From a virus: a stretch of DNA of 31,403 nucleotides. The position numbers and the translations under genes are program-made. The notes beneath the pieces are model-generated. The model saw only the letters and a program-made list of their open reading frames with translations. It was not told the DNA's origin and did no database searches. Shown piece by piece: positions 24,656 through 30,351 of this stretch. The stretch is from the IMG/VR virus record IMGVR_UViG_3300032288_002674, positions 1 through 31,403 of that record; one strand, written 5' to 3'. Numbering within the stretch: position 1 is the first letter of the stretch; every line of letters begins with the position of its first letter.

Positions 24656-25243
24656 TGTCACTTTTGATGGTCTCCCGCGGCCGCGCTTTGCGGGTTCGTC
24701 GGGGACCGTTACCAAGTTTGGGACTGCTTGGTCCTTTGGGTCAAGTTTCTCTGCCTCCTCACGCAGACGTTTGGCTTCGGCTTCAAATGTTCGCGCCTGA
24801 GACCTAAACTTGTCAGCAATTTGCTTGTCAGACAACACACCTGGTGGGTTTTTGCTTTCAGCAAGAGCCTGTGCTTCTTTTGGTGCTTGGTTGATTAAAC
24901 GCAATTGTGAATTTAATTCAGCCAGGTTAATTGAAACACTGGGTTGCGGAGTCATCATAACTGATTTAGTTGTGACTTTTACCAGCCAACCATTTTGATG
25001 TAGTGTGTTCAGCATGTTGGTGCCGTCTTTGAACTTTTGTCTAAACAAAAACTCACTGACTTCTGTGCTTTCTTGAGCGGTTGTGCTTTCAATAGCGGCT
25101 ATGAGGTCGTCGTGGAATTGTGTTGGTAATGCTTCGGTCAAGACGATCAATGCATTTTCAGCGTCGCCTGGAACTTCTCGAAAAACCACAATACACTTCT
25201 TACCTTTGCCATCAACACCAACGTGTTTAATAAATTTTGGCAT
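24644..25243 (-). CDS. Conserved-type phage protein with C-terminal AT-hook, 199 aa
   Basis: The N-terminus MPKFIKHVGVDGKGKKCIVV and the block ALPTQFHDDLIAAIES are of a type found in T4-like marine phages as an unnamed protein (recalled, unchecked). Residues about 100-165 form a helical, Gln/Glu/Lys-rich region with a likely coiled coil (ARTFEAEAKRLREEAEKL). Near the C-terminus is KRGRGRPSK, an AT-hook that binds the minor groove of AT-rich DNA. AAGGAGG is an ideal ribosome site nine bases before the ATG, so expression is expected to be strong. A DNA-binding or nucleoid role is a reasonable inference; the target is unknown. Confidence 0.65.
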   Translation of the reverse strand: MPKFIKHVGVDGKGKKCIVVFREVPGDAENALIVLTEALPTQFHDDLIAAIESTTAQESTEVSEFLFRQKFKDGTNMLNTLHQNGWLVKVTTKSVMMTPQPSVSINLAELNSQLRLINQAPKEAQALAESKNPPGVLSDKQIADKFRSQARTFEAEAKRLREEAEKLDPKDQAVPNLVTVPDEPAKRGRGRPSKVTTAA

Positions 25244-25258
25244 AATGCCTCCTTATGT

Positions 25259-25498
25259 TTAGTTTGTGCCGTCAACAGGTGTTGTATCGCCGGGTTCGGT
25301 AACTTCTGCACCCTCGACACCTTCGGTAGTTTCGTCGGCGGCAGGTGCTGGGGGTTCTGCACTCTTGATAAAGGTAGTCAACTTGTCGTAGACATCACCA
25401 ATGATCTTCATCTCATTGGCACGAAAAGCGCCGCGCTGGGCGCCAAGTTCGATAGCGCCTGCGGCTACCTTAAGATCTTGAAGGACTAGTCCTTGCAT
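25259..25498 (-). CDS. Small acidic phage protein, 79 aa
   Basis: Begins MQGLVLQDLKVAAGAIELGA, with a helix-rich first 50 residues and a Pro/Glu/Thr-rich acidic tail ending in VDGTN. ATG at 25498 has AGGAG eight bases upstream; the frame is open to 25591, but those extra codons cover a promoter-like element and a hairpin, so the shorter form is chosen. The N-terminal half resembles an unnamed small protein of T4-like marine phages, recalled only. It lies 15 bases before the AT-hook protein and is probably co-transcribed with it. Confidence 0.6.
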   Translation of the reverse strand: MQGLVLQDLKVAAGAIELGAQRGAFRANEMKIIGDVYDKLTTFIKSAEPPAPAADETTEGVEGAEVTEPGDTTPVDGTN

Positions 25499-25522
25499 TT
25501 TAGTTCTCCTGTTTTGGATTAT

Positions 25523-25540
25523 GGACATGTCACTATGTCC
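25523..25540 (-). promoter_or_regulatory. Hairpin in the leader of the small acidic protein
   Basis: GGACAT and ATGTCC are perfect inverted repeats around GTCACT. The element lies between the candidate late motif TATAAGTA and the ribosome site of the gene starting at 25498. It could be an mRNA stabilising hairpin or a protein-binding site. Confidence 0.35.
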
Positions 25541-25547
25541 TCGGAGA

Positions 25548-25555
25548 TACTTATA
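25548..25555 (-). promoter_or_regulatory. Candidate late promoter TATAAGTA
   Basis: TATAAGTA differs by one base from the T4 late element. It lies 49 bases upstream of the ATG at 25498 on the minus strand, just after a strong terminator, so some promoter is needed here. No -35 sequence was recognised. Confidence 0.4.
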
Positions 25556-25592
25556 GTCGCAAAGACTCGGGGTGTTGGCCATTGCGGCCAAA

Positions 25593-25619
25593 AATAAAGC
25601 GCACCTGGTGCGCTTTATT
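25593..25619 (-). terminator. Strong intrinsic terminator, perfect 13-bp stem
   Basis: AATAAAGCGCACC and GGTGCGCTTTATT form a perfect 13-base inverted repeat with one central base. On the minus strand the stem is followed by TTTTGG after its own TTTATT end. The stop codon of the SH3b gene (25615-25617) is part of the stem. The A-rich and T-rich flanks mean it could also work for plus-strand transcripts. Confidence 0.8.
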
Positions 25620-26085
25620 CTACCAAGTTACTCCAAACCCATCCTGTAGTGGATTCGTCATCTGGTGATCCTTTTTGTATTATTTGTATATGGTGCCACC
25701 CGTCTCGTGTTTCAAGTATCTCAACTGTAGATCCTTCATACAGCACAGACATGATTGGGTAACCCATTCCTGGACCAGTGCGTAGATTTGAATCTACAGA
25801 AATTTTACCAACTGCGGTATACTCGCGTTCTGTGGGTTTAACCATCGATTCAATTTGTGCTGGTGTTGGTGTTGTTGCCATCGTCACAGATTTGACAACT
25901 TTTAATTCAATGGGCTCAACATCTTTCTTGACAGGAAGAGGTCTATGATTCTGGCAAGTGCTGATTCCGGGTTTATAAAACCAAACACAATTGTAAAAAA
26001 AGGAACCAACGTGGATGGAAGTCAGTAGCACAAATGCAAATGTCAAACAGGTGACAAAAAAAGGACTGTGCCCAAAACTAAGCAT
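25615..26085 (-). CDS. Membrane-anchored SH3b-domain protein, 156 aa
   Basis: Residues 8-29 (FFVTCLTFAFVLLTSIHVGS) are a hydrophobic N-terminal anchor or signal sequence. Residues about 92-156 form a bacterial SH3 domain: VDSNLRTGPGMGYPIMSVL, STVEILETRDGWHHIQI, TGWVWSNLVE. Such domains bind cell-wall peptides. The middle region is Pro/Lys/Thr-rich and probably extended. There is no catalytic domain, so it is not a complete endolysin. It may be a periplasmic or wall-binding factor, for example in lysis control or superinfection exclusion. ATG at 26085 overlaps the stop of the 55-residue gene upstream (TGATG), so translation is coupled. A terminator follows. Confidence 0.7.
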   Translation of the reverse strand: MLSFGHSPFFVTCLTFAFVLLTSIHVGSFFYNCVWFYKPGISTCQNHRPLPVKKDVEPIELKVVKSVTMATTPTPAQIESMVKPTEREYTAVGKISVDSNLRTGPGMGYPIMSVLYEGSTVEILETRDGWHHIQIIQKGSPDDESTTGWVWSNLVE

Positions 26086-26252
26086 CAATGTGCAACCATT
26101 TTTGGTAGATAAGGAACGGAACGAACTCCGTGTAGTTGTTGCAGGAGTTCACGAGCCTGCTGGGCAGATTCGGCCATGACTCTGACTGTTTTTTCTTCTC
26201 CACCCGGTCCAGATTGTCGGACTGTGGTTTCAAACATTTTTAAGTTTTTCAT
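26085..26252 (-). CDS. Very small protein, 55 aa, coupled to the SH3b gene
   Basis: An intact 55-codon frame beginning MKNLKMFETTVRQSG and ending VPYLPKMVAH, with a central helix AESAQQARELLQQLHG. The middle reads like a short strand-helix module (VRVMAESAQQARELLQ), as in small proteins with a ferredoxin-like half. The stop shares one base with the SH3b start, which supports a real gene. No Shine-Dalgarno is visible; TATGAT lies nine bases before the ATG, so the transcript may start at the gene itself. ATG at 26237 is an alternative start. Function unknown. Confidence 0.55.
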   Translation of the reverse strand: MKNLKMFETTVRQSGPGGEEKTVRVMAESAQQARELLQQLHGVRSVPYLPKMVAH

Positions 26253-26259
26253 TCTAGTA

Positions 26260-26472
26260 TCATAATAAAGTGCTCTGCGAACCCCGGTGGTAATTATACC
26301 GCATCAAGCGCCAGGAACCCCCAACACCATCACGCACGGCCTCCACCCACTCCTCGACGGGTTCCGTTATCGCATTGCCAGCGGCCTTTCGGTTCAAAGA
26401 CTACCACCCGTGGCTGTCACACCACTTCTCATCCTGCGGGTCACAGTATCCGGAGACACCCGGAACGTTCAT
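26260..26472 (-). other. Coding-like frame split by one in-frame TAG
   Basis: From ATG at 26472 the frame reads MNVPGVSGYCDPQDEKWCD and then meets TAG at 26401-26403; without a shift it continues from TTG at 26397 through EPVEEWVEAVRDGVGGSWRL and NYHRGSQSTLL to TGA at 26260. The second part, 45 residues if started at TTG, has protein-like composition. The region could be two tiny genes, one gene with an amber codon (decay, sequencing error or read-through), or chance. It is GC-richer than its surroundings and fills the gap between the VWA gene and the 55-residue gene. Confidence 0.3.
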
Positions 26473-26482
26473 TGCCAACTAG

Positions 26483-27685
26483 TTACCTACGATTGGCAGG
26501 CACATAATTGGCAGTAATGCCAAACGGTGCAGTGATATCTCTGCTACCATGCACAACAAACAGGGTATCGCAGTAGTCTGGGTCACCCCAACTACCACAA
26601 GGATAGCCGTCTGTGAACATCACCAACTGGTGCGGATGGACTTCATTGTCCTTCATCCACTGCCATACACATTCAAATGCAGTTCCACCACCGCCTTGGA
26701 TATTGTATTCGCCCATGTCACGACCATCATCGCTGGTGAATTCGTCTTCGTTGTAGACACTGGTATCAAAGGTAATGATACGAACCTTGTAAGACGTAAA
26801 CTGATCCAGAGAGCCTTGCACCATACCCAAGAAGTCTGACAGCATGTCCTCGCCAATAGATCCAGAAGCGTCTAATGCAACAACAATGTCAAGTTCCTCG
26901 CCAGGCAGTTGACCGGGCAGGACTGCACCAGTATGCCAGGCCTTACGATTGGGACGCATCCAGGTGTAGTCGCTCTTGAGCGAACCACTGAACTGAATAC
27001 GAAGCAGATCCTTCAAGTCCATTACAGGTGCAGTAATGTCTTTGACCAAACGCTGGATATCGCCTGGCACATTGCCAGCACCTGCATTCTTTGCGGCCTG
27101 AAGCACAGCCTCACGCCATTCGTCACGCAAGGCCTTCTTTTCCTCTTCAGTCAAAGGCTTCATCTTAGGACGACCCTTGCCATCCTTGCTGTCATCTTCG
27201 CCCTCACCCTCACCGTCACCGTCACCATCAGGGTCCATGTGCATGTCCAGGGTCATCTTAATTTCTACAGCATTGGACATGAGTTCGTCATAGACTTCGT
27301 CTGCAGTCTTGCCAGTGTATTTAGAGTCCAACAAGATTGGCACCGCTTGAATAGCACGGCCAATGCCTTCGCGAACCAACATGCCATTGATCACATAGTC
27401 GCCAGCCATGTTCCAGACCTGCGGATTACGATCACCGCGACGTGACATGTGATCAAAAATAATGTGACCAAGTTCGTGACCAAAACCAAAAATTAGTTCT
27501 TGCTCGTCAAGTTTTTGGATGAAGTCGGGATTGTAGTAAAAAGACCTGCCGTCAGTGGCCAATGTAGGACACCAATCGCATTCTTCCAGTTTGAGTCGGG
27601 CGGCCAAAGGACCCCAAAAAGGATACTTCAGTAGCATAGCGACACGAGTCTTAATCAACTTATCGCGGGCGGACATCTTTGACAT
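26483..27685 (-). CDS. VWA-like protein with N-terminal HExxH metallopeptidase-like domain, 400 aa
   Basis: Residues 66-80 hold GFGHELGHIIFDHM, a zinc-peptidase HExxH motif with a third His. Residues 100-200 contain an acidic Asp/Gly/Glu linker (near 151-165). The C-terminal part is a von Willebrand factor A-like domain: LDASGS (271-276) as the DxSxS metal site, T335 in GGGGTAF, and D359 in MFTDG. This arrangement matches the paired metallopeptidase/VWA-like families (DUF2201 type) that sit next to MoxR ATPases. ATG at 27685 has AGGAG and follows a consensus promoter; the frame is open to 27865, but that would cross the promoter. Likely works with the AAA+ protein encoded at 28041. Confidence 0.8.
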   Translation of the reverse strand: MSKMSARDKLIKTRVAMLLKYPFWGPLAARLKLEECDWCPTLATDGRSFYYNPDFIQKLDEQELIFGFGHELGHIIFDHMSRRGDRNPQVWNMAGDYVINGMLVREGIGRAIQAVPILLDSKYTGKTADEVYDELMSNAVEIKMTLDMHMDPDGDGDGEGEGEDDSKDGKGRPKMKPLTEEEKKALRDEWREAVLQAAKNAGAGNVPGDIQRLVKDITAPVMDLKDLLRIQFSGSLKSDYTWMRPNRKAWHTGAVLPGQLPGEELDIVVALDASGSIGEDMLSDFLGMVQGSLDQFTSYKVRIITFDTSVYNEDEFTSDDGRDMGEYNIQGGGGTAFECVWQWMKDNEVHPHQLVMFTDGYPCGSWGDPDYCDTLFVVHGSRDITAPFGITANYVPANRR

Positions 27686-27716
27686 GGTGGCTCCTATGTT
27701 TTCAGCGTATGTATCT

Positions 27717-27745
27717 ATTATAGTGCAATTTTGGACTAAGGTCAA
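27717..27745 (-). promoter_or_regulatory. Sigma70-type promoter, TTGACC-17 bp-TATAAT
   Basis: On the minus strand TTGACC (27740-27745), a 17-base spacer and TATAAT (27717-27722) lead to a leader of about 25 bases with AGGAG before the ATG at 27685. The elements overlap no gene except that they sit directly after the stop of the 95-residue gene at 27751, so the VWA gene can be expressed separately from the ATPase. Confidence 0.85.
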
Positions 27746-27750
27746 CCATT

Positions 27751-28038
27751 TTATTTTGGCCCACACAAGTCCCAAAGCATGGCAACTTCGGGGTCTCTGA
27801 ACCAAATGGTTTTGCGTGGCACATAGTCCCAATCCAATCTTTTTAGGCCTTGATTTCTGGCCCACTCGGTAACTTCACGGATCGCTTGGCTCTGCCATGG
27901 GCGGGCAGACCAGCCCTTCCTTTGTTCGCGGAGCCACTCGCTGACATCGGATGGTGTTGGAGGCCGGTCTGCCCACTGACTGTGAACGTCTGGCCCATAC
28001 AATTGCTCTACTATGGGCCATGGGCGTTCTCTATGCAT
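27751..28038 (-). CDS. Small Trp-rich protein between ATPase and VWA genes, 95 aa
   Basis: A 95-residue protein with eight or more Trp (EWLREQRKGWSARPW, EVTEWARNQGLKRLDWD), basic and helical, without membrane segment. It starts two bases after the stop of the ATPase gene and has no strong Shine-Dalgarno, so it is probably translated by coupling. Its position inside the MoxR/VWA set suggests an accessory part of that complex. The downstream promoter at 27717 lies just past its stop codon. I do not recognise the family. Confidence 0.6.
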   Translation of the reverse strand: MHRERPWPIVEQLYGPDVHSQWADRPPTPSDVSEWLREQRKGWSARPWQSQAIREVTEWARNQGLKRLDWDYVPRKTIWFRDPEVAMLWDLCGPK

Positions 28039-28040
28039 AC

Positions 28041-29144
28041 TTACTCATCTGTAAGCAGGTTGGCATACCGCTTGAAGAAATCAGGGAAGTTCTTCATCTT
28101 CTTGCGATCAAACACAACCTTGTAGTTCTTGAGCACGGTGTGAGCACCCATAATAACCATTTCGGGTTCAAAGTTCGCCATCATAAAGCCCAGCCAGTTA
28201 TCGGCACTTTCATTGAAAGTGTCAATCTTGCCAGAACGTTTGGCGTCTTCGTAACGGCTACGAAGTTCGTAGCACAGGCTAGTGACCAGAGCGTAGCCAG
28301 CGGACACTTCCTTGGCACGGAACTCCTTGACCTTACCATTGAGCACATCTGCTGGGTCAGGCAAGTCTGCGGCGTGCTTACGATGCGCCATGAACTTGAT
28401 GGCCATACCTTCGCCAACCAAGCCAGCCACCATGTCAGTGTTGGCAGAGTCAGGCAGGTTGTCATCCAGCATGTCAGACACGAAACTCCAAGTGCGCGGA
28501 GTAGCAAAGGCGCGGTCGTGTTGCACCGGATCAAAATTGTAGAGGTCGCCCTTGAACTGCTTCAGGAAGCCCACCACATGCGGATGGATCTCATGGCCAA
28601 GAGCCCAGTGCTCCCAGTCTTCAAAGTCCACACGGATTTCCAAGTGCATGAACCGGTTAGCCAGTGGGCTAGGCATACGATAGGTAACACCCTTATCGCC
28701 CATGCGGTTACCTGCGGCAATGATCACTACATTGTTGGGCAAAGTATATTGGCCCACCTTGCGGTTGAGCACCAACTGATAGGCCGCGGCCTGAACAGCC
28801 GGCGGAGCAGAGTTAAGTTCGTCAAGGAACAGGAACACAATGTCGTGTTCTTGTGCAAATTCCTTGCTGGGCAATTCTGAAGGGGTAGCCCACTTCATGG
28901 TATTGTCGCCTTGACTGTAGTAAGGGACACCTTTAATGTCGGTAGGATCCATAAGGGCCATACGCAAGTCAATTACAGTAGAGTTAGGAAACTCACTGGC
29001 AACCTGGTTCACCATGTCGGACTTGCCAACACCGGGAGGACCCCAAACAAATACCGGGCGGCGTTTTGCAACGGCACGGCGAAGAATTGGCTTGCACTCG
29101 CTGATCTTAACGGTGCGGGTTTCAACTTGACTACGATTTCCCAT
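28041..29144 (-). CDS. MoxR-type AAA+ ATPase, 367 aa
   Basis: Walker A is GPPGVGKS (residues 35-42), Walker B VFLFLDE (103-109), the sensor-1 Asn lies in IIAAGNRMGD (N146), and PSPLANRF (158-165) contains R164 as the candidate arginine finger. The early region VIDLRMALMDPTDIKGVPYY is typical of MoxR relatives that work with VWA proteins. The ATPase probably forms a ring that remodels a target together with the VWA partner at 26483. AGGAG precedes ATG, and the promoter upstream is a perfect consensus. T4-like marine phages carry related pairs; the target is unknown. Confidence 0.88.
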   Translation of the reverse strand: MGNRSQVETRTVKISECKPILRRAVAKRRPVFVWGPPGVGKSDMVNQVASEFPNSTVIDLRMALMDPTDIKGVPYYSQGDNTMKWATPSELPSKEFAQEHDIVFLFLDELNSAPPAVQAAAYQLVLNRKVGQYTLPNNVVIIAAGNRMGDKGVTYRMPSPLANRFMHLEIRVDFEDWEHWALGHEIHPHVVGFLKQFKGDLYNFDPVQHDRAFATPRTWSFVSDMLDDNLPDSANTDMVAGLVGEGMAIKFMAHRKHAADLPDPADVLNGKVKEFRAKEVSAGYALVTSLCYELRSRYEDAKRSGKIDTFNESADNWLGFMMANFEPEMVIMGAHTVLKNYKVVFDRKKMKNFPDFFKRYANLLTDE

Positions 29145-29176
29145 GGTGGCTCCTTCAGGGGGTTGATGATGTTTAT

Positions 29177-29205
29177 ATTATAGCAAGGCAGGGTAGAAGT
29201 GTCAA
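29177..29205 (-). promoter_or_regulatory. Perfect consensus sigma70 promoter, TTGACA-17 bp-TATAAT
   Basis: On the minus strand TTGACA (29200-29205) and TATAAT (29177-29182) are separated by exactly 17 bases. The leader of about 25 bases ends in AGGAGCCACC before the ATPase ATG at 29144; the same AGGAGCCACC precedes the VWA gene. Such a perfect match implies very strong early transcription by host polymerase unless repressed. Confidence 0.92.
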
Positions 29206-29214
29206 CCTCTACCC
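29191..29214. promoter_or_regulatory. Inverted repeat around the -35 element, candidate operator
   Basis: GGGTAGA (29191-29197) and TCTACCC (29208-29214) are perfect inverted repeats with a ten-base spacer that contains the TTGACA -35 element of the ATPase promoter. A dimeric regulator bound here would cover the promoter. It could also form an RNA hairpin behind the upstream gene, but no U-run follows on the minus strand. Confidence 0.4.
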
Positions 29215-29227
29215 GCTCCTGCTACAA

Positions 29228-29506
29228 TTAAGAGGCTGTGGCTTCCTTAGCGCCAGCAGGCTGGACCTGAGCAACAAACTCAGATGCGTCAATCTCAGCC
29301 TTAGTCATAGGCTTGGGCAGTTCCACAAACTTGACGTCAGTGCAACCTGCGCGAACAAGAGTGCGGGTTCGACGCTTGTCGTTGGTATAACGCAGAGCGC
29401 CACGACCCTTCTTGTCTACGGCATAGCCGACAAAGGCAAAGGTCTCGCCAGCGGCAACAGCCTCAACAGCGGCTTCGATGGACTTAGCAGAAACGGGCTT
29501 GGACAT
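29228..29506 (-). CDS. Small basic-centre protein, 92 aa, function unknown
   Basis: Starts MSKPVSAKSIEAAVEAVAAG, continues FAFVGYAVDKKGRGALRYTN and a basic stretch (DKRRTRTLVRAG), and ends in an Ala-rich tail. The basic middle with Gly-Arg-Gly could touch nucleic acid. AGGAG lies about nine bases before the ATG, and a sigma70-type promoter with a 5' hairpin lies upstream, so strong early expression is expected. A similar unnamed small protein is recalled from T4-like marine phages, unchecked. It ends before the ATPase promoter. Confidence 0.6.
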   Translation of the reverse strand: MSKPVSAKSIEAAVEAVAAGETFAFVGYAVDKKGRGALRYTNDKRRTRTLVRAGCTDVKFVELPKPMTKAEIDASEFVAQVQPAGAKEATAS

Positions 29507-29534
29507 AATGTAAACTCCTGTGAGTGTGTAAAAT

Positions 29535-29555
29535 GTAGCAGAACCATTCCGCTAC
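29535..29555 (-). promoter_or_regulatory. 5' leader hairpin
   Basis: On the minus strand GTAGCGGAA pairs with TTCTGCTAC (one G-U pair) around TGG, giving a nine-pair stem. It lies between the promoter -10 element (29563-29568) and the ribosome site of the gene starting at 29506, so it is at the 5' end of that mRNA and may stabilise it. Confidence 0.45.
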
Positions 29556-29562
29556 AATATCT

Positions 29563-29591
29563 ACTATACTACAGACCCAGATCCTTGTCAA
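29563..29591 (-). promoter_or_regulatory. Sigma70-type promoter, TTGACA-17 bp-TATAGT, inside the 3' end of the upstream gene
   Basis: On the minus strand TTGACA (29586-29591), 17 bases and TATAGT (29563-29568). The -35 element encodes Val-Asp-Lys codons near the end of the 54-residue gene, and the -10 overlaps its TAG stop. It drives the gene starting at 29506. Confidence 0.85.
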
Positions 29592-29733
29592 CCTCTTTTT
29601 GGTTCTTGGGTTTGCGCTTATAAGCCTTACGGCTAGCCTCAACCCTACCACGGAACGGGCTATCCGCATCGTAGAGTTCTACGGCACGGCGCTTGATCCT
29701 AGGAAGTTTGACAGTGATTGTGGTCCGCTTCAT
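29569..29733 (-). CDS. Very small basic protein, 54 aa
   Basis: A complete 54-codon frame, MKRTTITVKLPRIKRRAVEL through a helix EASRKAYKRKPKNQK to KDLGL and TAG. It is strongly basic (about 17 Lys/Arg), so nucleic-acid or ribosome binding is possible. It has its own sigma70-type promoter, with the -10 element only nine bases before the ATG, and no Shine-Dalgarno, so its mRNA is expected to have a leader of about three bases. Its last codons double as the promoter of the following gene. No family recognised. Confidence 0.55.
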   Translation of the reverse strand: MKRTTITVKLPRIKRRAVELYDADSPFRGRVEASRKAYKRKPKNQKEVDKDLGL

Positions 29734-29742
29734 AGTGTGTGT

Positions 29743-29771
29743 ATTATGCCCTATTTTGACTCAAAGGTCAA
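29743..29771 (-). promoter_or_regulatory. Sigma70-type promoter, TTGACC-17 bp-CATAAT
   Basis: On the minus strand TTGACC (29766-29771), 17 bases and CATAAT (29743-29748). The ATG of the 54-residue gene follows nine bases after the -10 element. The fourth promoter with this spacing in 2 kb. Confidence 0.75.
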
Positions 29772-29783
29772 CCCCTAAATGCC

Positions 29784-29810
29784 AAAAAAAGTGTTGTATT
29801 TTTGCAACAC
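29784..29810 (-). terminator. Intrinsic terminator after the 144-residue gene
   Basis: On the minus strand GTGTTG (29805-29810) pairs with CAACAC (29791-29796) around CAAAAATA, followed by seven T (29784-29790). It lies downstream of the gene ending at 29904 and upstream of the sigma70 promoter at 29743, so it separates the late from the early minus-strand genes. Confidence 0.75.
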
Positions 29811-29878
29811 GCTAAGTCATTGATTTTTAAGGGTTTTTTGCTTAATCTGCTAAGTTGTTGATTTTTAAGGGTTTTTTT
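29811..29878. repeat. Two direct repeats of about 30 bases, AT-rich
   Basis: GCTAAGTCATTGATTTTTAA (29811-29830) continues with GGGTTTTTTG; a second copy starts at 29849 as GCTAAGTTGTTGATTTTTAA and continues with GGGTTTTTTTG. The copies differ by two substitutions and one T, with a start-to-start spacing of 38 bases. The 170-base gap between genes holds these repeats, a terminator and a promoter, and no coding frame. Role unknown: transcription termination, a protein-binding site or an origin-like element are possible. Confidence 0.8.
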
Positions 29879-29903
29879 GTTGTAAAAATGCCACAATTTC
29901 TGC

Positions 29904-30338
29904 TTATTTTTTGTGCAAATGTAGGTCACGGACTTGACGTAGCACATGGCTCATAGTAGTAAAATGCTCGCTAACCAACTCTAAGGTTGTGTCAATTGGT
30001 CTAGTGGCCACGCTGGCCATGCCAAATGCAATGGAGCCCATGTCTTTGAAATAGTTGGGCGAGGGCCAGCGCCGTTGTTTGAACTCCCAAGCATCAATGA
30101 ACAAGCATTCTTCTCCTACATTACGAAGTTCTATGCGCTTGGTTAGGCCAGGTTTGGTTTGTGCCGTCATCATTTTGATTGCAATTGGTTCTTCCCACAC
30201 ATCTGTTCGATCTATGGTTCTTGCAATAGTATGCACAAGGAACGCTTCAACATCTGGAACCAAATAGGTCTTACTAGCACCTTGTGCTTCCATGACCATT
30301 TCCCAACCGGCACGAACATATGGTTCCCAATGCTTCAT
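29904..30338 (-). CDS. Conserved-type phage protein, 144 aa, function unknown
   Basis: Starts MKHWEPYVRAGWEMVMEAQG, with VEAFLVHTIARTIDRTDVW as a helical block and a later strand region (IELRNVGEECLFIDAWEF). It ends in a His-rich helix, HVLRQVRDLHLHKK. This pattern resembles an uncharacterised protein present in many T4-like marine phages, recalled and not checked. No catalytic motif is clear. The ATG lies five bases after the late motif AATAAATA and has no Shine-Dalgarno, so the mRNA is probably near-leaderless. A terminator follows the stop. Confidence 0.65.
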   Translation of the reverse strand: MKHWEPYVRAGWEMVMEAQGASKTYLVPDVEAFLVHTIARTIDRTDVWEEPIAIKMMTAQTKPGLTKRIELRNVGEECLFIDAWEFKQRRWPSPNYFKDMGSIAFGMASVATRPIDTTLELVSEHFTTMSHVLRQVRDLHLHKK

Positions 30339-30343
30339 GCGGA

Positions 30344-30351
30344 TATTTATT
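30344..30351 (-). promoter_or_regulatory. Late promoter AATAAATA (minus strand)
   Basis: On the minus strand AATAAATA is followed by TCCGC and the ATG at 30338. The 16 bases from the motif through ATG are identical to those before the radical SAM gene at 31230. It overlaps the stop region of the radical SAM gene upstream. Confidence 0.6.

Noticed and set aside
26253-26300. tRNA-like GGTTCG segment
   Set aside because: No acceptor stem, anticodon arm or CCA-end complement can be formed around it.
26260-26472. General recoding of TAG as an amino acid
   Set aside because: All large genes are intact in the standard code, and the 54-residue gene ends in TAG; one in-frame TAG is not enough.
26287-26517. 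A 76-codon plus-strand frame
   Set aside because: No ribosome site or promoter; it covers the end of the VWA gene and the split minus frame, which has better protein-like composition.
26909-27445. A 178-codon plus-strand open frame
   Set aside because: It is antisense to the VWA/HExxH gene, whose motifs are complete; the plus frame shows no family features.
27951-28880. A 309-codon plus-strand open frame
   Set aside because: It lies almost fully antisense to the MoxR ATPase gene, has no ribosome site, promoter or recognisable motif, and its residues mirror the codon bias of the real minus-strand gene.
29484-29669. A 61-codon minus-strand frame overlapping the small basic gene
   Set aside because: It starts inside the 54-residue gene in another frame, crosses the downstream promoter and leader hairpin, and has no ribosome site.
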